Assembly (NCBI GenBank): GCA_964019055.1
Contig: CAXHSA010000008.1
Span: 1 to 64,000 of the forward strand
Length of the DNA stretch: 64,000 nt
Direction of reading: 5' to 3'
Source of the DNA: Anthopleura xanthogrammica
Lineage: Eukaryota; Cnidaria; Anthozoa; Actiniaria; Actiniidae
Shown: positions 1 to 10,859 of the stretch, in pieces
Layout: the number at the start of each line of letters is the position of its first letter
How positions within the stretch are numbered: position 1 is the first letter of the stretch
The notes under the pieces: generated by a model
What the model was told of the DNA's origin: nothing
Database searches by the model: none
The model's input: only the letters and a program-made list of their open reading frames with translations
Translations under genes and position numbers: made by a program

Positions 1-329
1 ACACCACGTTTTCACTGCTAAACGCAAGTTTTGGACGACAAAAGCACATTTTAGGTGTCCAAAACACTGTTTTGCTGGAAAAAAAAGCTTTTTAGCCCAA
101 AAAACTGAAAAATGGCCATTTTGGCTCTCAAAACCAGGTTTTTCGCTGACGGCGTGACCTGTTTGCTGAAACCCCCACTTTTTGCTCATGAAAATACCTC
201 TTGAGATAAAAACACGACTTTTTGGCGAAAAAAAATGGGGTTTTGGCTGAGTAAAGGTGCTTTTTGGTCAAAAAAACTGTTTTTTGCTGACAAAATTGGA
301 AATTTGCTGAGAATTTTCTTTTGCTCAAA
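1..329. repeat. Reference monomer, subfamily A, with about 16 internal 20-bp subrepeats
   Basis: The monomer can be cut into 16 related segments that start with a T-run (or remnant) and end in an A-run plus a C/G-rich tail. Segments start at monomer positions 9, 29, 49, 70, 89, 119, 139, 162, 179, 201, 219, 241, 261, 280, 301 and 319; the last wraps through position 8 of the next copy. Lengths are 17-23 bp, with an 11-bp extra piece at 108-118. The commonest core after the T-run is GGCT, GCTGA or GCTCA. Segments 5 (89-107) and 13 (261-279) match at 16 of 19 positions in A monomers and 17 of 19 in B. Segment 7 (139-161) is the most G/C-rich and holds three of the eight CpGs. The likely origin is an older minisatellite of about 20 bp frozen into a 329-bp unit. 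Confidence 0.85.
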
Positions 330-3300
330 ACACCACGTTTTCACTGCTAAACGCAAGTTTTGGACGACAAAAGCACATTTTAGGTGTCCAAAACACTGTT
401 TTGCTGGAAAAAAAAGCTTTTTAGCCCAAAAAACTGAAAAATGGCCATTTTGGCTCTCAAAACCAGGTTTTTCGCTGACGGCGTGACCTGTTTGCTGAAA
501 CCCCCACTTTTTGCTCATGAAAATACCTCTTGAGATAAAAACACGACTTTTTGGCGAAAAAAAATGGGGTTTTGGCTGAGTAAAGGTGCTTTTTGGTCAA
601 AAAAACTGTTTTTTGCTGACAAAATTGGAAATTTGCTGAGAATTTTCTTTTGCTCAAAACACCACGTTTTCACTGCTAAACGCAAGTTTTGGACGACAAA
701 AGCACATTTTAGGTGTCCAAAACACTGTTTTGCTGGAAAAAAAAGCTTTTTAGCCCAAAAAACTGAAAAATGGCCATTTTGGCTCTCAAAACCAGGTTTT
801 TCGCTGACGGCGTGACCTGTTTGCTGAAACCCCCACTTTTTGCTCATGAAAATACCTCTTGAGATAAAAACACGACTTTTTGGCGAAAAAAAATGGGGTT
901 TTGGCTGAGTAAAGGTGCTTTTTGGTCAAAAAAACTGTTTTTTGCTGACAAAATTGGAAATTTGCTGAGAATTTTCTTTTGCTCAAAACACCACGTTTTC
1001 ACTGCTAAACGCAAGTTTTGGACGACAAAAGCACATTTTAGGTGTCCAAAACACTGTTTTGCTGGAAAAAAAAGCTTTTTAGCCCAAAAAACTGAAAAAT
1101 GGCCATTTTGGCTCTCAAAACCAGGTTTTTCACTGACGGCGTGACCTGTTTGCTGAAACCCCCACTTTTTGCTCATGAAAATACCTCTTGAGATAAAAAC
1201 ACGACTTTTTGGCGAAAAAAAATGGGGTTTTGGCTGAGTAAAGGTGCTTTTTGGTCAAAAAAACTGTTTTTTGCTGACAAAATTGGAAATTTGCTGAGAA
1301 TTTTCTTTTGCTCAAAACACCACGTTTTCACTGCTAAACGCAAGTTTTGGACGACAAAAGCACATTTTAGGTGTCCAAAACACTGTTTTGCTGGAAAAAA
1401 AAGCTTTTTAGCCCAAAAAACTGAAAAATGGCCATTTTGGCTCTCAAAACCAGGTTTTTCGCTGACGGCGTGACCTGTTTGCTGAAACCCCCACTTTTTG
1501 CTCATGAAAATACCTCTTGAGATAAAAACACGACTTTTTGGCGAAAAAAAATGGGGTTTTGGCTGAGTAAAGGTGCTTTTTGGTCAAAAAAACTGTTTTT
1601 TGCTGACAAAATTGGAAATTTGCTGAGAATTTTCTTTTGCTCAAAACACCACGTTTTCACTGCTAAACGCAAGTTTTGGACGACAAAAGCACATTTTAGG
1701 TGTCCAAAACACTGTTTTGCTGGAAAAAAAAGCTTTTTAGCCCAAAAAACTGAAAAATGGCCATTTTGGCTCTCAAAACCAGGTTTTTCACTGACGGCGT
1801 GACCTGTTTGCTGAAACCCCCACTTTTTGCTCATGAAAATACCTCTTGAGATAAAAACACGACTTTTTGGCGAAAAAAAATGGGGTTTTGGCTGAGTAAA
1901 GGTGCTTTTTGGTCAAAAAAACTGTTTTTTGCTGACAAAATTGGAAATTTGCTGAGAATTTTCTTTTGCTCAAAACACCACGTTTTCACTGCTAAACGCA
2001 AGTTTTGGACGACAAAAGCACATTTTAGGTGTCCAAAACACTGTTTTGCTGGAAAAAAAAGCTTTTTAGCCCAAAAAACTGAAAAATGGCCATTTTGGCT
2101 CTCAAAACCAGGTTTTTCGCTGACGGCGTGACCTGTTTGCTGAAACCCCCACTTTTTGCTCATGAAAATACCTCTTGAGATAAAAACACGACTTTTTGGC
2201 GAAAAAAAATGGGGTTTTGGCTGAGTAAAGGTGCTTTTTGGTCAAAAAAACTGTTTTTTGCTGACAAAATTGGAAATTTGCTGAGAATTTTCTTTTGCTC
2301 AAAACACCACGTTTTCACTGCTAAACGCAAGTTTTGGACGACAAAAGCACATTTTAGGTGTCCAAAACACTGTTTTGCTGGAAAAAAAAGCTTTTTAGCC
2401 CAAAAAACTGAAAAATGGCCATTTTGGCTCTCAAAACCAGGTTTTTCGCTGACGGCGTGACCTGTTTGCTGAAACCCCCACTTTTTGCTCATGAAAATAC
2501 CTCTTGAGATAAAAACACGACTTTTTGGCGAAAAAAAATGGGGTTTTGGCTGAGTAAAGGTGCTTTTTGGTCAAAAAAACTGTTTTTTGCTGACAAAATT
2601 GGAAATTTGCTGAGAATTTTCTTTTGCTCAAAACACCACGTTTTCACTGCTAAACGCAAGTTTTGGACGACAAAAGCACATTTTAGGTGTCCAAAACACT
2701 GTTTTGCTGGAAAAAAAAGCTTTTTAGCCCAAAAAACTGAAAAATGGCCATTTTGGCTCTCAAAACCAGGTTTTTCGCTGACGGCGTGACCTGTTTGCTG
2801 AAACCCCCACTTTTTGCTCATGAAAATACCTCTTGAGATAAAAACACGACTTTTTGGCGAAAAAAAATGGGGTTTTGGCTGAGTAAAGGTGCTTTTTGGT
2901 CAAAAAAACTGTTTTTTGCTGACAAAATTGGAAATTTGCTGAGAATTTTCTTTTGCTCAAAACACCACGTTTTCACTGCTAAACGCAAGTTTTGGACGAC
3001 AAAAGCACATTTTAGGTGTCCAAAACACTGTTTTGCTGGAAAAAAAAGCTTTTTAGCCCAAAAAACTGAAAAATGGCCATTTTGGCTCTCAAAACCAGGT
3101 TTTTCGCTGACGGCGTGACCTGTTTGCTGAAACCCCCACTTTTTGCTCATGAAAATACCTCTTGAGATAAAAACACGACTTTTTGGCGAAAAAAAATGGG
3201 GTTTTGGCTGAGTAAAGGTGCTTTTTGGTCAAAAAAACTGTTTTTTGCTGACAAAATTGGAAATTTGCTGAGAATTTTCTTTTGCTCAAAACACCACGTT

Positions 3301-6300
3301 TTCACTGCTAAACGCAAGTTTTGGACGACAAAAGCACATTTTAGGTGTCCAAAACACTGTTTTGCTGGAAAAAAAAGCTTTTTAGCCCAAAAAACTGAAA
3401 AATGGCCATTTTGGCTCTCAAAACCAGGTTTTTCGCTGACGGCGTGACCTGTTTGCTGAAACCCCCACTTTTTGCTCATGAAAATACCTCTTGAGATAAA
3501 AACACGACTTTTTGGCGAAAAAAAATGGGGTTTTGGCTGAGTAAAGGTGCTTTTTGGTCAAAAAAACTGTTTTTTGCTGACAAAATTGGAAATTTGCTGA
3601 GAATTTTCTTTTGCTCAAAACACCACGTTTTCACTGCTAAACGCAAGTTTTGGACGACAAAAGCACATTTTAGGTGTCCAAAACACTGTTTTGCTGGAAA
3701 AAAAAGCTTTTTAGCCCAAAAAACTGAAAAATGGCCATTTTGGCTCTCAAAACCAGGTTTTTCGCTGACGGCGTGACCTGTTTGCTGAAACCCCCACTTT
3801 TTGCTCATGAAAATACCTCTTGAGATAAAAACACGACTTTTTGGCGAAAAAAAATGGGGTTTTGGCTGAGTAAAGGTGCTTTTTGGTCAAAAAAACTGTT
3901 TTTTGCTGACAAAATTGGAAATTTGCTGAGAATTTTCTTTTGCTCAAAACACCACGTTTTCACTGCTAAACGCAAGTTTTGGACGACAAAAGCACATTTT
4001 AGGTGTCCAAAACACTGTTTTGCTGGAAAAAAAAGCTTTTTAGCCCAAAAAACTGAAAAATGGCCATTTTGGCTCTCAAAACCAGGTTTTTCGCTGACGG
4101 CGTGACCTGTTTGCTGAAACCCCCACTTTTTGCTCATGAAAATACCTCTTGAGATAAAAACACGACTTTTTGGCGAAAAAAAATGGGGTTTTGGCTGAGT
4201 AAAGGTGCTTTTTGGTCAAAAAAACTGTTTTTTGCTGACAAAATTGGAAATTTGCTGAGAATTTTCTTTTGCTCAAAACACCACGTTTTCACTGCTAAAC
4301 GCAAGTTTTGGACGACAAAAGCACATTTTAGGTGTCCAAAACACTGTTTTGCTGGAAAAAAAAGCTTTTTAGCCCAAAAAACTGAAAAATGGCCATTTTG
4401 GCTCTCAAAACCAGGTTTTTCGCTGACGGCGTGACCTGTTTGCTGAAACCCCCACTTTTTGCTCATGAAAATACCTCTTGAGATAAAAACACGACTTTTT
4501 GGCGAAAAAAAATGGGGTTTTGGCTGAGTAAAGGTGCTTTTTGGTCAAAAAAACTGTTTTTTGCTGACAAAATTGGAAATTTGCTGAGAATTTTCTTTTG
4601 CTCAAAACACCACGTTTTCACTGCTAAACGCAAGTTTTGGACGACAAAAGCACATTTTAGGTGTCCAAAACACTGTTTTGCTGGAAAAAAAAGCTTTTTA
4701 GCCCAAAAAACTGAAAAATGGCCATTTTGGCTCTCAAAACCAGGTTTTTCGCTGACGGCGTGACCTGTTTGCTGAAACCCCCACTTTTTGCTCATGAAAA
4801 TACCTCTTGAGATAAAAACACGACTTTTTGGCGAAAAAAAATGGGGTTTTGGCTGAGTAAAGGTGCTTTTTGGTCAAAAAAACTGTTTTTTGCTGACAAA
4901 ATTGGAAATTTGCTGAGAATTTTCTTTTGCTCAAAACACCACGTTTTCACTGCTAAACGCAAGTTTTGGACGACAAAAGCACATTTTAGGTGTCCAAAAC
5001 ACTGTTTTGCTGGAAAAAAAAGCTTTTTAGCCCAAAAAACTGAAAAATGGCCATTTTGGCTCTCAAAACCAGGTTTTTCGCTGACGGCGTGACCTGTTTG
5101 CTGAAACCCCCACTTTTTGCTCATGAAAATACCTCTTGAGATAAAAACACGACTTTTTGGCGAAAAAAAATGGGGTTTTGGCTGAGTAAAGGTGCTTTTT
5201 GGTCAAAAAAACTGTTTTTTGCTGACAAAATTGGAAATTTGCTGAGAATTTTCTTTTGCTCAAAACACCACGTTTTCACTGCTAAACGCAAGTTTTGGAC
5301 GACAAAAGCACATTTTAGGTGTCCAAAACACTGTTTTGCTGGAAAAAAAAGCTTTTTAGCCCAAAAAACTGAAAAATGGCCATTTTGGCTCTCAAAACCA
5401 GGTTTTTCGCTGACGGCGTGACCTGTTTGCTGAAACCCCCACTTTTTGCTCATGAAAATACCTCTTGAGATAAAAACACGACTTTTTGGCGAAAAAAAAT
5501 GGGGTTTTGGCTGAGTAAAGGTGCTTTTTGGTCAAAAAAACTGTTTTTTGCTGACAAAATTGGAAATTTGCTGAGAATTTTCTTTTGCTCAAAACACCAC
5601 GTTTTCACTGCTAAACGCAAGTTTTGGACGACAAAAGCACATTTTAGGTGTCCAAAACACTGTTTTGCTGGAAAAAAAAGCTTTTTAGCCCAAAAAACTG
5701 AAAAATGGCCATTTTGGCTCTCAAAACCAGGTTTTTCGCTGACGGCGTGACCTGTTTGCTGAAACCCCCACTTTTTGCTCATGAAAATACCTCTTGAGAT
5801 AAAAACACGACTTTTTGGCGAAAAAAAAATGGGGTTTTGGCTGAGTAAAGGTGCTTTTTGGTCAAAAAAACTGTTTTTTGCTGACAAAATTGGAAATTTG
5901 CTGAGAATTTTCTTTTGCTCAAAACACCACGTTTTCACTGCTAAACGCAAGTTTTGGACGACAAAAGCACATTTTAGGTGTCCAAAACACTGTTTTGCTG
6001 GAAAAAAAAGCTTTTTAGCCCAAAAAACTGAAAAATGGCCATTTTGGCTCTCAAAACCAGGTTTTTCGCTGACGGCGTGACCTGTTTGCTGAAACCCCCA
6101 CTTTTTGCTCATGAAAATACCTCTTGAGATAAAAACACGACTTTTTGGCGAAAAAAAATGGGGTTTTGGCTGAGTAAAGGTGCTTTTTGGTCAAAAAAAC
6201 TGTTTTTTGCTGACAAAATTGGAAATTTGCTGAGAATTTTCTTTTGCTCAAAACACCACGTTTTCACTGCTAAACGCAAGTTTTGGACGACAAAAGCACA

Positions 6301-7239
6301 TTTTAGGTGTCCAAAACACTGTTTTGCTGGAAAAAAAAGCTTTTTAGCCCAAAAAACTGAAAAATGGCCATTTTGGCTCTCAAAACCAGGTTTTTCGCTG
6401 ACGGCGTGACCTGTTTGCTGAAACCCCCACTTTTTGCTCATGAAAATACCTCTTGAGATAAAAACACGACTTTTTGGCGAAAAAAAATGGGGTTTTGGCT
6501 GAGTAAAGGTGCTTTTTGGTCAAAAAAACTGTTTTTTGCTGACAAAATTGGAAATTTGCTGAGAATTTTCTTTTGCTCAAAACACCACGTTTTCACTGCT
6601 AAACGCAAGTTTTGGACGACAAAAGCACATTTTAGGTGTCCAAAACACTGTTTTGCTGGAAAAAAAAGCTTTTTAGCCCAAAAAACTGAAAAATGGCCAT
6701 TTTGGCTCTCAAAACCAGGTTTTTCGCTGACGGCGTGACCTGTTTGCTGAAACCCCCACTTTTTGCTCATGAAAATACCTCTTGAGATAAAAACACGACT
6801 TTTTGGCGAAAAAAAATGGGGTTTTGGCTGAGTAAAGGTGCTTTTTGGTCAAAAAAACTGTTTTTTGCTGACAAAATTGGAAATTTGCTGAGAATTTTCT
6901 TTTGCTCAAAACACCACGTTTTCACTGCTAAACGCAAGTTTTGGACGACAAAAGCACATTTTAGGTGTCCAAAACACTGTTTTGCTGGAAAAAAAAGCTT
7001 TTTAGCCCAAAAAACTGAAAAATGGCCATTTTGGCTCTCAAAACCAGGTTTTTCGCTGACGGCGTGACCTGTTTGCTGAAACCCCCACTTTTTGCTCATG
7101 AAAATACCTCTTGAGATAAAAACACGACTTTTTGGCGAAAAAAAATGGGGTTTTGGCTGAGTAAAGGTGCTTTTTGGTCAAAAAAACTGTTTTTTGCTGA
7201 CAAAATTGGAAATTTGCTGAGAATTTTCTTTTGCTCAAA

Positions 7240-8881
7240 ACACCACGTTTTCACTGCTAAACGCAAGTTTTGGACGACAAAAGCACATTTTAGGTGTCCA
7301 AAACACTGTTTTGCTGGAAAAAAAAGCTTTTTAGCCCAAAAAACTGAAAAATGGCCATTTTGGCTCTCAAAACCAGGTTTTTCGCTGACGGCGTGACCTG
7401 TTTGCTGAAACCCCCACTTTTTGCTCATGAAAATACCTCTTGAGATAAAAACACGACTTTTTGGCGAAAAAAATGGGGTTTTGGCTGAGTAAAGGTGCTT
7501 TTTGGTCAAAAAAACTGTTTTTTGCTGACAAAATTGGAAATTTGCTGAGAATTTTCTTTTGCTCAAAACACCACGTTTTCAATGCTAAACGCAAGTTTTG
7601 GACGACAAACGCACATTTTAGGTGTCCAAAACACTGTTTTGCTGGAAAAAAAAGCTTTTTAGCCCAAAAAACTGAAAAATGGCCATTTTGGCTCTCAAAA
7701 CCAGGTTTTTCGCTGACGGCGTGACCTGTTTGCTGAAACCCCCACTTTTTGCTCATGAAAATACCTCTTGAGATAAAAACACGACTTTTTGGCGAAAAAA
7801 ATGGGGTTTTGGCTGAGTAAAGGTGCTTTTTGGTCAAAAAAACTGTTTTTTGCTGACAAAATTGGAAATTTGCTGAGAATTTTCTTTTGCTCAAAACACC
7901 ACGTTTTCAATGCTAAACGCAAGTTTTGGACGACAAAAGCACATTTTAGGTGTCCAAAACACTGTTTTGCTGGAAAAAAAAGCTTTTTAGCCCAAAAAAC
8001 TGAAAAATGGCCATTTTGGCTCTCAAAACCAGGTTTTTCGCTGACGGCGTGACCTGTTTGCTGAAACCCCCACTTTTTGCTCATGAAAATACCTCTTGAG
8101 ATAAAAACACGACTTTTTGGCGAAAAAAATGGGGTTTTGGCTGAGTAAAGGTGCTTTTTGGTCAAAAAAACTGTTTTTTGCTGACAAAATTGGAAATTTG
8201 CTGAGAATTTTCTTTTGCTCAAAACACCACGTTTTCAATGCTAAACGCAAGTTTTGGACGATAAACGCACATTTTAGGTGTCCAAAACACTGTTTTGCTG
8301 GAAAAAAAAGCTTTTTAGCCCAAAAAACTGAAAAATGGCCATTTTGGCTCTCAAAACCAGGTTTTTCGCTGACGGCGTGACCTGTTTGCTGAAACCCCCA
8401 CTTTTTGCTCATGAAAATACCTCTTGAGATAAAAACACGACTTTTTGGCGAAAAAAAATGGGGTTTTGGCTGAGTAAAGGTGCTTTTTGGTCAAAAAAAC
8501 TGTTTTTTGCTGACAAAATTGGAAATTTGCTGAGAATTTTCTTTTGCTCAAAACACCACGTTTTCAATGCTAAACGCAAGTTTTGGACGACAAAAGCACA
8601 TTTTAGGTGTCCAAAACACTGTTTTGCTGGAAAAAAAAGCTTTTTAGCCCAAAAAACTGAAAAATGGCCATTTTGGCTCTCAAAACCAGGTTTTTCGCTG
8701 ACGGCGTGACCTGTTTGCTGAAACCCCCACTTTTTGCTCATGAAAATACCTCTTGAGATAAAAACACGACTTTTTGGCGAAAAAAAATGGGGTTTTGGCT
8801 GAGTAAAGGTGCTTTTTGGTCAAAAAAACTGTTTTTTGCTGACAAAATTGGAAATTTGCTGAGAATTTTCTTTTGCTCAAA
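7240..8881. repeat. Subfamily A variant tract with C15A and 328-bp monomers
   Basis: Three consecutive monomers starting at 7240, 7568 and 7896 have seven rather than eight A in the tract at monomer 228-235, giving 328 bp. Four consecutive monomers starting at 7568, 7896, 8224 and 8553 carry C-to-A at monomer 15 (window 7582, 7910, 8238, 8567). Alternate monomers at 7568 and 8224 share an extra A-to-C change (7610 and 8266), 656 bp apart, which marks a dimer duplication. The copy at 8224 also has C-to-T at 8262, a third allele at diagnostic position 39. The clustering fits local tandem duplication by unequal exchange. Confidence 0.85.
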
Positions 8882-9210
8882 ACACCACGTTTTCACTGCT
8901 AAACGCAAGTTTTGGACGACAAAAGCACATTTTAGGTGTCCAAAACACTGTTTTGCTGGAAAAAAAAGCTTTTTAGCCCAAAAAACTGAAAAATGGCCAT
9001 TTTGGCTCTCAAAACCAGGTTTTTCGCTGATGGCGTGACCTGTTTGCTGAAACCCCCACTTTTTGCTCATGAAAATACCTCTTGAGATAAAAACACGACT
9101 TTTTGGCGAAAAAAAATGGGGTTTTGGCTGAGTAAAGGTGCTTTTTGGTCAAAAAAACTGTTTTTTGCTGACAAAATTGGAAATTTGCTGAGAATTTTCT
9201 TTTGCTCAAA

Positions 9211-9538
9211 ACACCACGTTTTCACTGCTAAACGCAAGTTTTGGACGACAAAAGCACATTTTAGGTGTCCAAAACACTGTTTTGCTGGAAAAAAAACTTT
9301 TTAGCCCAAAAAACTGAAAAATGGCCATTTTGGCTCTCAAAACCAGGTTTTTCGCTGACGGCGTGACCTGTTTGCTGAAACGCCCACTTTTTGCTCATGA
9401 AAATACCTCTTGAGATAAAAACACGACTTTTTGGCGAAAAAAAATGGGGTTTTGGCTGAGTAAAGGTGCTTTTTGGTCAAAAAAACTGTTTTTTGCTGAC
9501 AAAATTGGAAATTTGCTGAGAATTTTCTTTTGCTCAAA
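9211..9538. repeat. Variant A monomer, 328 bp, HindIII site lost
   Basis: One G is missing after the first A-tract near 9297, which destroys the AAGCTT site. C-to-G at 9382 (monomer 173) is shared only with the chimeric boundary monomer at 16783-17100. It directly precedes the tract with expanded A-runs. Shared C173G suggests descent from a common variant copy or sequence exchange; independent mutation is possible. Confidence 0.8.
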
Positions 9539-10859
9539 ACACCACGTTTTCACTGCTAAACGCAAGTTTTGGACGACAAAAGCACATTTTAGGTGTCCAA
9601 AACACTGTTTTGCTGGAAAAAAAAGCTTTTTAGCCCAAAAAACTGAAAAATGGCCATTTTGGCTCTCAAAACCAGGTTTTTCGCTGACGGCGTGACCTGT
9701 TTGCTGAAACCCCCACTTTTTGCTCATGAAAATACCTCTTGAGATAAAAACACGACTTTTTGGCGAAAAAAAAAAGGGGTTTTGGCTGAGTAAAGGTGCT
9801 TTTTGGTCAAAAAAACTGTTTTTTGCTGACAAAATTGGAAATTTGCTGAGAATTTTCTTTTGCTCAAAACACCACGTTTTCACTGCTAAACGCAAGTTTT
9901 GGACGACAAAAGCACATTTTAGGTGTCCAAAACACTGTTTTGCTGGAAAAAAAAGCTTTTTAGCCCAAAAAACTGAAAAATGGCCATTTTGGCTCTCAAA
10001 ACCAGGTTTTTCGCTGACGGCGTGACCTGTTTGCTGAAACCCCCACTTTTTGCTCATGAAAATACCTCTTGAGATAAAAACACGACTTTTTGGCGAAAAA
10101 AAAAAGGGGTTTTGGCTGAGTAAAGGTGCTTTTTGGTCAAAAAAACTGTTTTTTGCTGACAAAATTGGAAATTTGCTGAGAATTTTCTTTTGCTCAAAAC
10201 ACCACGTTTTCACTGCTAAACGCAAGTTTTGGACGACAAAAGCACATTTTAGGTGTCCAAAACACTGTTTTGCTGGAAAAAAAAAGCTTTTTTGCCCAAA
10301 AAACTGAAAAATGGCCATTTTGGCTCTCAAAACCAGGTTTTTCGCTGACGGCGTGACCTGTTTGCTGAAACCCCCACTTTTTGCTCATGAAAATACCTCT
10401 TGAGATAAAAACACGACTTTTTGGCGAAAAAAAATGGGGTTTTGGCTGAGTAAAGGTGCTTTTTGGTCAAAAAAACTGTTTTTTGCTGACAAAATTGGAA
10501 ATTTGCTGAGAATTTTCTTTTGCTCAAAACACCACGTTTTCACTGCTAAACGCAAGTTTTGGACGACAAAAGCACATTTTAGGTGTCCAAAACACTGTTT
10601 TGCTGGAAAAAAAAGCTTTTTAGCCCAAAAAACTGAAAAATGGCCATTTTGGCTCTCAAAACCAGGTTTTTCGCTGACGGCGTGACCTGTTTGCTGAAAC
10701 CCCCACTTTTTGCTCATGAAAATACCTCTTGGGATAAAAACACGACTTTTTGGCGAAAAAAAAAAAGGGGTTTTGGCTGAGTAAAGGTGCTTTTTGGTCA
10801 AAAAAACTGTTTTTTGCTGACAAAATTGGAAATTTGCTGAGAATTTTCTTTTGCTCAAA
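9539..10859. repeat. Four subfamily A monomers with expanded A-tracts (330, 330, 330 and 331 bp)
   Basis: Monomers starting at 9539, 9869 and 10529 have the T that normally ends the tract at monomer 228-236 replaced by A and the run lengthened to 10, 10 and 11 A, so the ATGGGG motif becomes AAGGGG. The monomer at 10199 keeps the normal second tract but has nine A in the first tract (79-86) and an A-to-T change in the following T-run. The monomer at 10529 also has A-to-G at 10732. Adjacent identical 330-mers (9539, 9869) indicate tandem duplication of a mutated copy; the 11-A version looks like further slippage. Confidence 0.85.

Noticed and set aside
70..107. Rho-independent terminators formed by T-runs after short inverted repeats
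   Set aside because: The T-run/A-run alternation gives weak A/T stems everywhere. There are no G/C-rich stems and no genes to terminate.
236..248. GGGGTTTTGG motif as a ciliate-type telomeric repeat or G-quadruplex
   Set aside because: It occurs once per 329-bp monomer and is not tandem, so it is neither a telomere tract nor a four-run quadruplex.
1..329. rDNA intergenic spacer subrepeats
   Set aside because: No rRNA gene sequence occurs in 64 kb, far longer than typical spacer subrepeat blocks, and no promoter- or terminator-like element was recognised.
1..329. Clear division of the monomer into two 165-bp halves
   Set aside because: Some segment pairs eight apart are alike (5 and 13, 8 and 16), but other pairs, such as 16 with 6, are similarly close. 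A half-monomer ancestor is not supported by eye.
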